A stretch of DNA of 64,000 bases from JAAYJT01 sp037446395 (GTDB lineage Bacteria > Bacteroidota > Bacteroidia > Bacteroidales > JAAYJT01). The translations under genes and the position numbers were made by a program. The stretch is taken from NCBI GenBank assembly GCA_037446395.1, contig JBBIIP010000011.1, forward strand, positions 1 to 64,000, given 5' to 3'. Position 1 is the stretch's first letter. Every line of letters begins with the position of its first letter. The notes under the pieces are model-generated. The model saw only the letters and a program-made list of their open reading frames with translations. It was not told where the DNA came from and ran no database searches. This document shows, one piece after another, positions 16,063-24,693 of this stretch.

Positions 16063-17118
16063 ATGAAGTTATCACAGTTTCGTTTTCATTTGCCTCCCGA
16101 CCTTATTGCTCTTCATCCGGCTTCTAACAGAGATCAGTCGAAATTGATGATCGTAGATCGGGCGACACAATCTATTAGCCATGGCATTTTTACTGATATA
16201 TTGAAATATTTCGACGATGGAGATGTGATAATCCTGAACAACACCAAGGTTTTTCCTGCGCTCCTCACCGGAGAAAAAGAAAAAACAGGTGCCAAGATCA
16301 CTGTGTTTTTGCTGCGCGAATTGAACTCCGAATCGAGGTTGTGGGATGTGCTGGTTGATCCGGCCAGAAAGATCAGGATCGGCAACAAGTTGTATTTTGG
16401 AGATGATGATTCCCTGGTTGCAGAAGTTATTGACAACACAACATCCCGCGGGCGCACAATCCGGTTTTTATATGATGGCCCTCATGACGATTTTATCCGC
16501 ACCATCGAAGCCATGGGACGTCCTCCCCTCCCCGAAGAAATTCAGCGGATGCGGGAAATTATTCCCGAAGACAAAGAGCGTTATCAAACAATCTTTGCCA
16601 AGAATGTTGGTGCAGTGGCAGCCCCAACCGCCGGATTTCATTTCAGCCGCGAACTGATGAAGCGCCTTGAGTTAAAGGGTGTTGAGTTTGCTGAGGTTAC
16701 CCTTCATATAGGGATCGGAAATTTTAGGGGCATAGACGTAGAAGACCTCACCAAACACAAACCCGATTCAGAAGAAGTTCTGATTAATGAAGAATGCGTC
16801 AGCATTGTAAACAAAGCCAAAGAAAACAAGAAAAAGGTGTGTGCAGTTGGAACCACCACCAACAAAGCCATTGAGTCGTCAGTTACAATTGGCGGATTCC
16901 TAAAACCATATAGCGGCTGGACAAACAAATTTATTTTCCCGCCCTATAATTTCAGCATTGCAAACTGCATGATCACTAATTTTCATCAGCCCCAGTCGCC
17001 AATGATGATGCAAGTGGCGGCATTTGCCGGCTATGAATTATTGATGAATGCCTATCGGGTGGCAGCCGAAGAAAAATATCACTTTTTAAGCTATGGCGAT
17101 GCGATGCTAATCCTGTAA
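16063..17118 (+). CDS. queA: S-adenosylmethionine:tRNA ribosyltransferase-isomerase
   Basis: QueA transfers and isomerises the ribose of S-adenosylmethionine onto 7-aminomethyl-deazaguanine in tRNA, making epoxyqueuosine. The ATG at 16063 gives MKLSQFRFHLPPDLIALHPA, the family's usual N-terminus, and 351 residues. Further family marks are DVIILNNTKVFPALLTGEK, MGRPPLPEEI, the stretch AAPTAGFHFS and TNFHQPQSPMMMQVAAFAG near the C-terminus. It has its own promoter 39 bp upstream and a strong terminator about 30 bp downstream, so it is a single-gene transcription unit. Other queuosine genes are not in the window. Confidence 0.97.
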   Translation: MKLSQFRFHLPPDLIALHPASNRDQSKLMIVDRATQSISHGIFTDILKYFDDGDVIILNNTKVFPALLTGEKEKTGAKITVFLLRELNSESRLWDVLVDPARKIRIGNKLYFGDDDSLVAEVIDNTTSRGRTIRFLYDGPHDDFIRTIEAMGRPPLPEEIQRMREIIPEDKERYQTIFAKNVGAVAAPTAGFHFSRELMKRLELKGVEFAEVTLHIGIGNFRGIDVEDLTKHKPDSEEVLINEECVSIVNKAKENKKKVCAVGTTTNKAIESSVTIGGFLKPYSGWTNKFIFPPYNFSIANCMITNFHQPQSPMMMQVAAFAGYELLMNAYRVAAEEKYHFLSYGDAMLIL

Positions 17119-17147
17119 GGATTTCATTATCAACGCATTTCATTCAT

Positions 17148-17176
17148 AAAAGGCTGTTTTTAAGCAGCCTTTTTTT
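17148..17176 (+). terminator. Terminator after queA
   Basis: AAAAGGCTG at 17148-17156 pairs with CAGCCTTTT at 17165-17173, followed by further T to 17176. Confidence 0.9.
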
Positions 17177-17190
17177 GAAGTACCCCAGAA

Positions 17191-17221
17191 TTGTATTGAT
17201 TAACTTTATCCCGTACATTTA
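17191..17221 (+). promoter_or_regulatory. Probable promoter of ispD
   Basis: TTG at 17191-17193, a 20-bp spacer and TACATTTA at 17214-17221 (one mismatch to TAnnTTTG) end 20 bp before the ispD ATG. Spacer length equals that of queA. Confidence 0.45.
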
Positions 17222-17241
17222 CATTCTCAAAAAAACATCCT

Positions 17242-17940
17242 ATGCCAGTCTATGGAATCATCGTTGCCGGTGGTGGGAGCAAGCGTTTTGGAACCGCCCA
17301 GCCCAAACAGTTTCAACTGCTTGCCGGAAAACCGCTGCTGATGCATTCTATCGAAACATTCTTTGAGGCTATTGAACATATCCGGCTTATCGTAGTGCTG
17401 CCCGATGACTTTATTCCATTGTGGAAAAAGCTATGTGCTGAGTTTTATTTCAAGATACCCCATTCTGTAATCGGGGGAGGCCCAGAGCGTTTTCATTCGG
17501 TTAAACGTGGTCTGACGCTTGTTGACGGAGAGGGATTGGTGGCCATTCATGACGGGGCGAGGCCATTGGTTACTTGTTCAACCATAGCTGAGGCGTTTAA
17601 AATAGCCAGAATAGCATTGGCTGTAGCGCCCGCTATTATTCCTGCCGATACCGTACGACAGGTCTCCGGGGCAAAGAACAAACCGTTGATAAGAGAAACC
17701 CTTCGATTGATGCAAACGCCTCAGGTATTTGATATTTCTCTTATAAAAAAAGCCTATCTGCAATCCTACCACGAGTCTTTTACTGACGATGCAATGGTAA
17801 TTGAAGCAGCAGGAGTTCCGATATCAATGATTGATGGCGATATCGAGAATATTAAAATCACCTGGCCGGTTGACTTGCTATATGCCGAAGCAATCTTGAA
17901 TGCAAGAATCAGAAAAAAAAATGATCATGAATATCAATGA
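17242..17940 (+). CDS. ispD: 2-C-methyl-D-erythritol 4-phosphate cytidylyltransferase
   Basis: IspD attaches CMP to methylerythritol phosphate in the non-mevalonate isoprenoid pathway, which also feeds the undecaprenyl carrier handled by UppP upstream. The 232-residue protein has the nucleotide-binding start GIIVAGGGSKRFG with PKQF at residues 21-24, the HDGARPLV motif in the middle, and TDDAMVIEAAGVPI near the end. The 3' end overlaps the start of the cation transporter gene, so the two are probably one transcript. Confidence 0.96.
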   Translation: MPVYGIIVAGGGSKRFGTAQPKQFQLLAGKPLLMHSIETFFEAIEHIRLIVVLPDDFIPLWKKLCAEFYFKIPHSVIGGGPERFHSVKRGLTLVDGEGLVAIHDGARPLVTCSTIAEAFKIARIALAVAPAIIPADTVRQVSGAKNKPLIRETLRLMQTPQVFDISLIKKAYLQSYHESFTDDAMVIEAAGVPISMIDGDIENIKITWPVDLLYAEAILNARIRKKNDHEYQ

Positions 17941-18808
17941 AGTCATCCGGAAGAACAACCAGGCCAAGACCGAGGGCTGGGTGTCGCTGACAACGAACAC
18001 CTTATTGTTTATTCTAAAGCTTTGGGCAGGGATTATAAGCGGGTCGGTTGCATTGGTGGCCGATGCCTGGCATACGATGAGCGATTCGCTTACTTCTGTT
18101 GTTTTGCTGATCGGCATCAGGCTTTCGGCTAAGCCTGCCGATAGCAATCATCCTTTCGGGCATGGGCGCGCTGAATCTATTGCTTCGATAATCATCGGAA
18201 TTTTATTGGCTGTGGTGGGTTTTAGCTTCATGTCCGATTCAATTTCTAAACTTCGCAATCAGGAAAAAGCCACCTATGGCACAATTGCCATTGTGGTCAC
18301 CATTGTTTCGATCGTTGCAAAAGAAGCCCTGGCTCAGTATGCTTTCATGATCCACCGCCGCACACGTATAAACGCTGTCAGGGCCGATGCATGGCATCAC
18401 AGAAGCGATGCAATATCATCAGTGATTATCCTGGTGGGGATTTTGGTTGGAGCGCAATACTGGTGGATGGATGGTGTCCTGGGTTTTATTGTGTCGCTTG
18501 CGCTGTTCTACGCCGCATATGATATCATCAAAGACACTGCAACTTCGCTTCTTGGCGAAACCCCCGATGAGCCACTGATGGAAGAACTGCGCCAGATTTC
18601 ATTGACCGCAGTAGGTCATGATGTGGTAATGCACCATGTTCATATACATCGCTATGGCGACCACACCGAAATGACTTGCCACATCAGGCTCACACCCGAA
18701 ATGCAACTGAAGCAGGCACATCATATTGCCACACTCATCGAGAAAGGAATACTCGAAAAAACAGGAATTGTCGCAACCATTCACATGGAGCCAAATTCAG
18801 ATTCATAG
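17927..18808 (+). CDS. Cation diffusion facilitator (CDF) metal transporter
   Basis: CDF proteins export divalent metals such as zinc, iron or manganese in exchange for protons. The ATG at 17927 gives 293 residues; in-frame ATGs at 17900 and 17921 are also possible, and all overlap ispD. The metal site of the second membrane helix reads D46-A-W-H49-xxx-D53, and the second site in the fifth helix reads DAWHHRSDA. The NHPFGHGRAE loop and a C-terminal histidine-rich cytoplasmic domain (VVMHHVHIHRYGDH) are present. DxxHxxxD in the first site and HD in the other are compatible with zinc or iron; the metal cannot be fixed from this alone. Confidence 0.92.
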   Translation: MNINEVIRKNNQAKTEGWVSLTTNTLLFILKLWAGIISGSVALVADAWHTMSDSLTSVVLLIGIRLSAKPADSNHPFGHGRAESIASIIIGILLAVVGFSFMSDSISKLRNQEKATYGTIAIVVTIVSIVAKEALAQYAFMIHRRTRINAVRADAWHHRSDAISSVIILVGILVGAQYWWMDGVLGFIVSLALFYAAYDIIKDTATSLLGETPDEPLMEELRQISLTAVGHDVVMHHVHIHRYGDHTEMTCHIRLTPEMQLKQAHHIATLIEKGILEKTGIVATIHMEPNSDS

Positions 18809-18945
18809 ATGTTTTTCCTTGCAGGTCTCTAAGTGGGGGCTATAAGAGCCGTGTTTTCTTCTGCTACATCTTTTTGTTCAATAATAGATTGCCATCATTT
18901 GATTCCGTATTTAAGGCATCCGAAATAATGTAAAAGTCAAAACCC

Positions 18946-18953
18946 TACCTTTG
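18946..18953 (+). promoter_or_regulatory. -7 promoter element for ruvC
   Basis: TACCTTTG, an exact TAnnTTTG match, ends 20 bp before the TTG start of ruvC. Confidence 0.55.
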
Positions 18954-18973
18954 CTTTTAAAAAATCGTGAATA

Positions 18974-19528
18974 TTGGACACTACGCGAATTATTTTAGGT
19001 ATAGATCCGGGCACCAACATTATGGGCTATGGAGTGATCGAATGCAATGGCAATAAGTTGCGGCTGATTGCACTGGATACATTAAAAATGACAGGAAGCG
19101 ATGATCAATATACCAAGCTGATTAAAATTTTCAAAACCGTGGTTCAGCTTATTGATGAATACGCTCCCACGCAGTTATCCATTGAATCAACTTTTTATGG
19201 CAAAAATGTGCAATCTATGCTAAAGCTTGGCCGGGCACAGGGGGTAGCCATTGCAGCAGCTTTATTCCGAGAGCTTGAAGTTTTCGAGTACTCTCCGCGT
19301 CGGATTAAGCAATCTATCACAGGCCGGGGCAATGCTTCGAAAGAACAAGTGGCAGCCATGCTTGCGCGCCTTTTGGAAGTTGACATCCCAACCATCGGTT
19401 TTGACGCTACGGATGGGTTGGCAGTTGCGGTTTGTCATTTTTTTCAGGCAGGGAAGGATGTTGAAAGGGCTACTTCGCATACCGGCTGGAAATCGTTTAT
19501 CGCAACAAACCCGCACAGGCTTGGCTGA
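18974..19528 (+). CDS. ruvC: Holliday junction endonuclease RuvC
   Basis: RuvC cuts four-way DNA junctions in recombination. The start is a TTG at 18974: an in-frame stop lies only six bases upstream and the family's N-terminus (RIILGIDPGT) begins three residues in, so no other start is possible. The 184-residue protein carries acidic residues D11, E71 in SIESTFYGK, and two Asp in FDATDGLAVA near residues 143-146. A TTG start is rare in this window and may keep expression low. It is convergent with the ureohydrolase gene. ruvA and ruvB are not nearby. Confidence 0.97.
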   Translation: MDTTRIILGIDPGTNIMGYGVIECNGNKLRLIALDTLKMTGSDDQYTKLIKIFKTVVQLIDEYAPTQLSIESTFYGKNVQSMLKLGRAQGVAIAAALFRELEVFEYSPRRIKQSITGRGNASKEQVAAMLARLLEVDIPTIGFDATDGLAVAVCHFFQAGKDVERATSHTGWKSFIATNPHRLG

Positions 19529-19568
19529 TTTTTGTCAGATGCATCGAAATTTTTAGCTTTCTTGCCGC

Positions 19569-20741
19569 TTACATCAGCTTCTGATAGGCCTTCCACCAAC
19601 GATCGGGTATTTCATTGGCGCTGGCAATACTATAGTCTTTTGCGCTGCAGGGTATAATGGTATGGCGCCTGTATTCAGGTTTGATGCTCCGGTTTGCCCC
19701 AACATTCATCCACCATTTGTCGCTGCGTTTGCTTCGATAAAAGATCAGGCCATCTTCAAACGCTTCAACCGGCACAGTGTATTTAATAAATTCGTCGGGA
19801 TTGGCAATCGGGTCTTCGTGCTGCCTGAGATAAAATCCTTCAATAAAATACCAGATCATCTGGGCAAGAAGCTGGGCAGTAAGCCCTCGTGTATCATAAG
19901 AGGGATTAAATTCGAACAGGCCGATTACAGAAAGTTTGTCGGCCATTCCCGCATAGCGAACCAACTGGCAGGCTTCTTCGCCAGTAAAACCGTTTGGGGA
20001 GGCCTTGGCATGCCCGGGCGCATCGCTTCCCCTGACTGACGACACATCAAAAGTGAGCAAATCGCCATTTCTGATCAGCGGTTCAGCTTCGCTTAGCGAA
20101 CTTCTGATGGCACCCAATCTGTACGTGTCAAAAAACATCTCATCAAGGAGTTTAATTGCCTCCTGATCAACAAAATAGGTTTGATAACCGATGTTTGTAT
20201 AGTTAAACAGATAGTTGGGTTGTTGGGCAACAAGGGTTTTAAGATAACTTTCAGCGTGAAGGTTGTTATCAAAAGGGCTCAGATCGAAGCTTTTATCTAT
20301 AGAAACAATATTGATTACTTGCTTAAGGCGGGCAAATGCATTATATATGGCAAATGTCAGGTCTTGGCTTCCCCCTATGACGATCGGAATGACGTTTTCT
20401 GTCATCAGTTCTGCCAACACCTCGCACAAAGCAAAGTAAGTATCTGTAATTGCGTGTCCTGTCGTAATATTGCCCAAGTCGGCAATTCTGGCTTTAAATG
20501 GGCCGCAATGCATTCCATAGAAATATTCCCTTATGCGGTCGGGGCCGAGGGCACATCCTTGGTTGAACAAGGTGCCGCGTTCTTCGCTAACACCTACAAT
20601 TGCAATGTCGCATTCGCCAAGGTCAGGAAAATCATCCCTGGATTTAAATATGGCAATTTGGTTTCCAAGCAAATTTTTCGACTGATGAACCTTGGGCTCC
20701 CATTCCAGGTCAACGGGTTGAAGGAAATATTTGTTTTCCAT
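19569..20741 (-). CDS. Ureohydrolase-family (formimidoylglutamase-like) protein
   Basis: The 390-residue protein has the arginase/agmatinase/formimidoylglutamase fold: VGVSEERGTLFNQGCALGPD near the start, then the three metal motifs in order. They are altered. The usual GGDHS reads GGSQD, the usual DAHxD reads DKSFD, and SxDxDxxDP reads FDVSSVRGSD. Compared with arginase, both metal-binding histidines and one aspartate are replaced. Bacteroidota genomes commonly carry this version, usually annotated as formimidoylglutamase of histidine degradation, but no other histidine-degradation gene is present here and a canonical di-manganese site is doubtful. The start overlaps the topA stop by one base (TAATG), so the gene is translated from the topA transcript. 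Confidence 0.75.
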   Translation of the reverse strand: MENKYFLQPVDLEWEPKVHQSKNLLGNQIAIFKSRDDFPDLGECDIAIVGVSEERGTLFNQGCALGPDRIREYFYGMHCGPFKARIADLGNITTGHAITDTYFALCEVLAELMTENVIPIVIGGSQDLTFAIYNAFARLKQVINIVSIDKSFDLSPFDNNLHAESYLKTLVAQQPNYLFNYTNIGYQTYFVDQEAIKLLDEMFFDTYRLGAIRSSLSEAEPLIRNGDLLTFDVSSVRGSDAPGHAKASPNGFTGEEACQLVRYAGMADKLSVIGLFEFNPSYDTRGLTAQLLAQMIWYFIEGFYLRQHEDPIANPDEFIKYTVPVEAFEDGLIFYRSKRSDKWWMNVGANRSIKPEYRRHTIIPCSAKDYSIASANEIPDRWWKAYQKLM

Positions 20742-23065
20742 TATCTTTTTTTTGTTTTTCCCTTGGTGGTTTTTTTATCCGGGAAGGATTCAGCAATCTT
20801 CAGGCATGCCTCAAGAGTCAGCGAGGCCGGGTCGGTTCCTTTGGGTACTTTATAGTTATTATTCTTGATGGAGATATATGGACCCCAGCGCCCTTTCAAA
20901 ACCACCACATCCTGGCGTCCAGGAAATGTGATAATAATTTTTTCGGAATTTTTTATTCTTTTTTCCTCGATAATGGCAATACAACGTTCCTGATCAATGG
21001 TATATGGATCGTCGGTTTTGCTTAATGAATAAAATGTACTGCCATGCTTCAGATATGGCCCAAACCGCCCAATTCCGATGCTCATCTGGGCTGCCTCGAA
21101 TTCGCCGATGTTGCGGGGTAGTTTAAAAAGCTCCAGGGCTTCATCGAGTGTTATGGTTTCGATGCTTTGTCCTTTTTTTAATCCGGCGAATTGTGGTTTA
21201 TTCACTTCGTCGCTTTCGCCAAGCTGAACCATGGCACCAAATCTTCCGAGTTTAACGTATATGTTTTTATGAGATATGGGATCCGTGCCCAATAATTTTT
21301 CTCCTTTTACTCGTTCAGTGGTTTCAAGCACTTTGTTGATCTGTTTTTTAAACGGGGCATAAAATTCTTTGATCATTTGATTCCAAACCCGTTGCCCCTG
21401 TGCTATTTCGTCGAATTCTTTCTCGACACTGGCTGTGAAGTTATAATCGAGAATATCCGAAAAATTTTGCACCAGGAATTGATTTACCACAGTTCCGATA
21501 TCGGTAGGCGAAAGTTTATTTTTTTCAAATCCTATTTTTTCGATTTTGGTTTTCTCTTCAATGCTTTTGTTTTTCAGCACCAGCACCGAAAAAGTGCGCT
21601 CAATTCCTTTGCGGTCTTCTTTGACGATATACTCGCGTTTTTGTATTGTTGAAATCGTGGGGGCATAGGTCGAAGGCCGCCCGATGCCTAGCTCTTCGAG
21701 TTTTTTTACCAGGCTGGCCTCGGTATACCGAAAGGGTTGCTGCGTAAATCGCTGCGTGGCATCCATTTCGATAAGCCAAAGCGGTTCACCGATATGAAGT
21801 GGCGGAAGTACATTTTCCTGGGTATCGCCGTTTTCATCATCGGTTGATTCGAAATAAACTTTTAAAAACCCATCAAACTTAATCACCTCGCCCCTGGCAA
21901 TCAATTTTTCGGGTGTTGTGGAAATGCTGATGGTAACATTGGTTTTTTCGAGCACTGCATCGCTCATTTGCGAGGCAATGGTACGTTTCCAGATAAGGTC
22001 ATAAAGTTTTTTCTGCGAGATATCGCCATCTGTTTCACGAAGGTTCAGGTTTGTTGGGCGAATGGCTTCATGGGCTTCCTGGGCTCCCTTTGTCTTGGTC
22101 ACATAATTTCGGATCTGGGTATATTTTTTGCCAAAAAGGAGTTCTATTTCTTGTTTTGCCTGAGAAAGGGCGAGTGTGCTGAGGTTCACCGAATCGGTTC
22201 TCATGTATGTAATTTTCCCTGATTCGTAGAGTTGCTGGGCCACAAGCATTGTTTTGGCAACCGAAAAACCTAATTTCCGGCTTGCCTCTTGTTGCAATGT
22301 AGAAGTGGTAAACGGTGGGGCGGGCGATTTTTTGGCCGGCTTGGTTTCAATCTCGGCTACCGAAAAATTGGCTCCGACGCAAATCTGCAAAAATGCCCTT
22401 GCTTCCTCGATTGAATTTAGGCGATATGGCAATTCGGCGTGTAATACGGCTGTTTCTTTACCGTTTCTGACCTCAAAAATGGCTCCGATTTTATAATAAG
22501 CAACTGTGCTAAATTGCCTGATTTCTTCTTCGCGTTCAACAATTAATCTCACTGCCACCGATTGAACCCGGCCTGCAGATAGGGCTGGTTTTACTTTTTT
22601 CCATAAAACCGGAGAAATTTCATAACCCACCAGCCGGTCAAGTACGCGCCGTGCCTGTTGCGCATCTACCAGGTTTTTATTAATACTTCGCGGATGATCA
22701 ATGGCACTGGTGATGGCGGTTTTTGTAATTTCGTGAAATACTATTCTGCGTGTTTTTTGCTCGTCAAGGCTTAATACCTCGGCCAGGTGCCAGGAAATGG
22801 CTTCTCCTTCCCGGTCTTCGTCGGTTGCCAGCCACACAAATTCTGCAGCCTGTGATAATTTTTTTAAGTCGCCAATCAGCTTTTTCTTGTCGCCAGGAAT
22901 TTCATATTCGGGTAAGAAACCTTTTTTAACATCAATTCCCAATTTAGTTTTAGAGAGGTCCCTGATGTGCCCATAGCACGATTCGACCTTGAAGTGGCTT
23001 CCAAGTATCTTCTCAATGGTTTTCGCCTTAGCCGGCGATTCAACAATAACAAGGTTTTTCGACAT
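20741..23065 (-). CDS. topA: DNA topoisomerase I
   Basis: Type IA topoisomerase that relaxes negative supercoils. The 774-residue protein begins MSKNLVIVESPAKAKTIEKILG. The toprim acidic cluster TDEDREGEAI is at residues 81-90, SAGRVQSVAVRLIVEREEEI follows at 163-182, and the catalytic tyrosine is Y287 in ITYMRTDS. The C-terminal part has the repeat-type DNA-binding modules (IGRFGPYLKHG, GRWGPYISIKNNNYKVPKGTD without the usual zinc-finger cysteines) and a basic tail (KKTTKGKTKKR). It is transcribed divergently from miaB and leads into the ureohydrolase gene. Confidence 0.98.
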   Translation of the reverse strand: MSKNLVIVESPAKAKTIEKILGSHFKVESCYGHIRDLSKTKLGIDVKKGFLPEYEIPGDKKKLIGDLKKLSQAAEFVWLATDEDREGEAISWHLAEVLSLDEQKTRRIVFHEITKTAITSAIDHPRSINKNLVDAQQARRVLDRLVGYEISPVLWKKVKPALSAGRVQSVAVRLIVEREEEIRQFSTVAYYKIGAIFEVRNGKETAVLHAELPYRLNSIEEARAFLQICVGANFSVAEIETKPAKKSPAPPFTTSTLQQEASRKLGFSVAKTMLVAQQLYESGKITYMRTDSVNLSTLALSQAKQEIELLFGKKYTQIRNYVTKTKGAQEAHEAIRPTNLNLRETDGDISQKKLYDLIWKRTIASQMSDAVLEKTNVTISISTTPEKLIARGEVIKFDGFLKVYFESTDDENGDTQENVLPPLHIGEPLWLIEMDATQRFTQQPFRYTEASLVKKLEELGIGRPSTYAPTISTIQKREYIVKEDRKGIERTFSVLVLKNKSIEEKTKIEKIGFEKNKLSPTDIGTVVNQFLVQNFSDILDYNFTASVEKEFDEIAQGQRVWNQMIKEFYAPFKKQINKVLETTERVKGEKLLGTDPISHKNIYVKLGRFGAMVQLGESDEVNKPQFAGLKKGQSIETITLDEALELFKLPRNIGEFEAAQMSIGIGRFGPYLKHGSTFYSLSKTDDPYTIDQERCIAIIEEKRIKNSEKIIITFPGRQDVVVLKGRWGPYISIKNNNYKVPKGTDPASLTLEACLKIAESFPDKKTTKGKTKKR

Positions 23066-23195
23066 AATGCGTTATATCTTTGTATAGAATAGCCTATTTT
23101 CAAAAATGGGCGCAAAGTAACGAATTTCTGAGGAGCTTATCAAATCAATTTGTGTTTGAGATATCCTAAAGCAATCCATCATGCTGATTTTATTC

Positions 23196-23203
23196 TAATT
23201 TTG
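23196..23203 (+). promoter_or_regulatory. -7 promoter element for miaB
   Basis: TAATTTTG, exact match to TAnnTTTG, in the divergent topA/miaB region, 67 bp before the miaB start. The leader is longer than for most genes here. Confidence 0.5.
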
Positions 23204-23270
23204 CAGTCCGACACAAAAAAAAACATATGTATATTGACTGCATGTGTTTTATTGATCACAATATTGTTTT

Positions 23271-24605
23271 ATGACAGGAAAGTCCAAAAAATTATATATA
23301 GAAACCTATGGGTGCCAGATGAATTTTTCGGATAGCGAAATTGTAGGTTCGATCATGGCCGATCATCAATTCGTTGCAACGCATGACACTCATGATGCGG
23401 ATATTATTTTTCTGAATACATGTTCTATCCGCGATAATGCCGAGCAACGGGTGCGCAATCGCCTTATGCAATTACGGCCACTTAAAATGAAAAATCCAGC
23501 ATTAATCATTGGGGTGCTAGGATGCATGGCCGAGCGGCTGAAAGAGCAATTGCTTGAAGAAGAAAAATATATTGATATGATTGTAGGTCCTGATTCCTAC
23601 CGCGATTTGCCAAAATTGATGCAGGTGGCTGAGTCAGGGCAAAAGGCAATAAATGTAATGCTTTCGGCTGACGAGACTTATGCCGACATCAATCCTGTAA
23701 GGTTAAACACAAACAATGTCACCGCCTTCATCTCGATCATGCGGGGATGCGAGAACCACTGTGCCTACTGTGTAGTGCCTTCGACCAGGGGAGTGGAGCG
23801 CAGCCGCGATCCTAAGACCATCGTGCACGAAGCAATTGATTTGTTCAACAGAGGATTTCGTGAAGTGACCCTGTTGGGCCAGAATGTGAATTCTTATGAA
23901 TGGGAAGGGAAAGATGGTTTGATTGATTTTTCTGAATTGCTTTTGCAGGTGGCACAAGTTAATCCGCAACTGCGCATCAGGTTTGCCACTTCTCATCCAA
24001 AAGATTTATCCGATAGGCTTTTGCTTGTGATGGCGAATCATAATAATATCTGCAAGTCAATCCATTTGCCCGTTCAGTCAGGTAGTTCGCGAATTTTGAA
24101 GTTAATGAACCGCAAATATGATCGCTCCTGGTATATGGATCGTATTCGGGCAATCAAAAAGACAATTCCTGATTGCGCTATCAGCACAGATATTATTGCA
24201 GGTTTTTGCACCGAAACAGATGAAGATCACAACGAAACCCTTTCTTTGATGGAATGGGCGGCTTTTGATTATGCATATATGTTTAAATATTCTGAGCGAC
24301 CGGGCACACTGGCTGCAAAAAAATATACCGATGACGTGCCCGACGAAATTAAAAGCCGTAGATTAGAAGAAATAATTAAGCTACAGCAGGGTTTATCACT
24401 TCGCAGCAACCGGCGAAATGTTGATATGACTTTTGAGGTGCTGGCCGAAGGTTATTCAAAGCGATCGAAAGAAGAGCTGATGGGGCGAACCAGTCAAAAC
24501 AAGGTCGTTGTGTTCAATGCACGGTGTGTCTTGCCCGGGCAATATGTTAATGTGGCGATAAAATCATGCACCGCAGCCACACTCAGGGGTTCTGTAATTT
24601 TATAA
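23271..24605 (+). CDS. miaB: tRNA-2-methylthio-N6-dimethylallyladenosine synthase MiaB
   Basis: Radical-SAM enzyme that adds the methylthio group to i6A37 of tRNAs. In the 444-residue protein the N-terminal cluster domain has the three cysteines in YGCQMNFSDSE, LNTCSIRDNAEQRV and GVLGCMAER, and the radical-SAM domain has the CxxxCxxC motif in MRGCENHCAYCVVPSTRG. The C-terminal TRAM domain, about residues 370-444, ends with VNVAIKSCTAATLRGSVI. All catalytic cysteines are present. It stands alone between topA and the dipeptidase gene. Confidence 0.97.
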   Translation: MTGKSKKLYIETYGCQMNFSDSEIVGSIMADHQFVATHDTHDADIIFLNTCSIRDNAEQRVRNRLMQLRPLKMKNPALIIGVLGCMAERLKEQLLEEEKYIDMIVGPDSYRDLPKLMQVAESGQKAINVMLSADETYADINPVRLNTNNVTAFISIMRGCENHCAYCVVPSTRGVERSRDPKTIVHEAIDLFNRGFREVTLLGQNVNSYEWEGKDGLIDFSELLLQVAQVNPQLRIRFATSHPKDLSDRLLLVMANHNNICKSIHLPVQSGSSRILKLMNRKYDRSWYMDRIRAIKKTIPDCAISTDIIAGFCTETDEDHNETLSLMEWAAFDYAYMFKYSERPGTLAAKKYTDDVPDEIKSRRLEEIIKLQQGLSLRSNRRNVDMTFEVLAEGYSKRSKEELMGRTSQNKVVVFNARCVLPGQYVNVAIKSCTAATLRGSVIL

Positions 24606-24649
24606 AGAATTGATTTATACAAGGTAAGCTGCAGTATGACAATAAAGCA

Positions 24650-24657
24650 TATCTTTG
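24650..24657 (+). promoter_or_regulatory. -7 promoter element for the C69 dipeptidase gene
   Basis: TATCTTTG, exact TAnnTTTG match, 36 bp before the ATG at 24694. Confidence 0.55.
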
Positions 24658-24693
24658 TCAATATAATATAACTCAACAAAAAAGAATAATATC

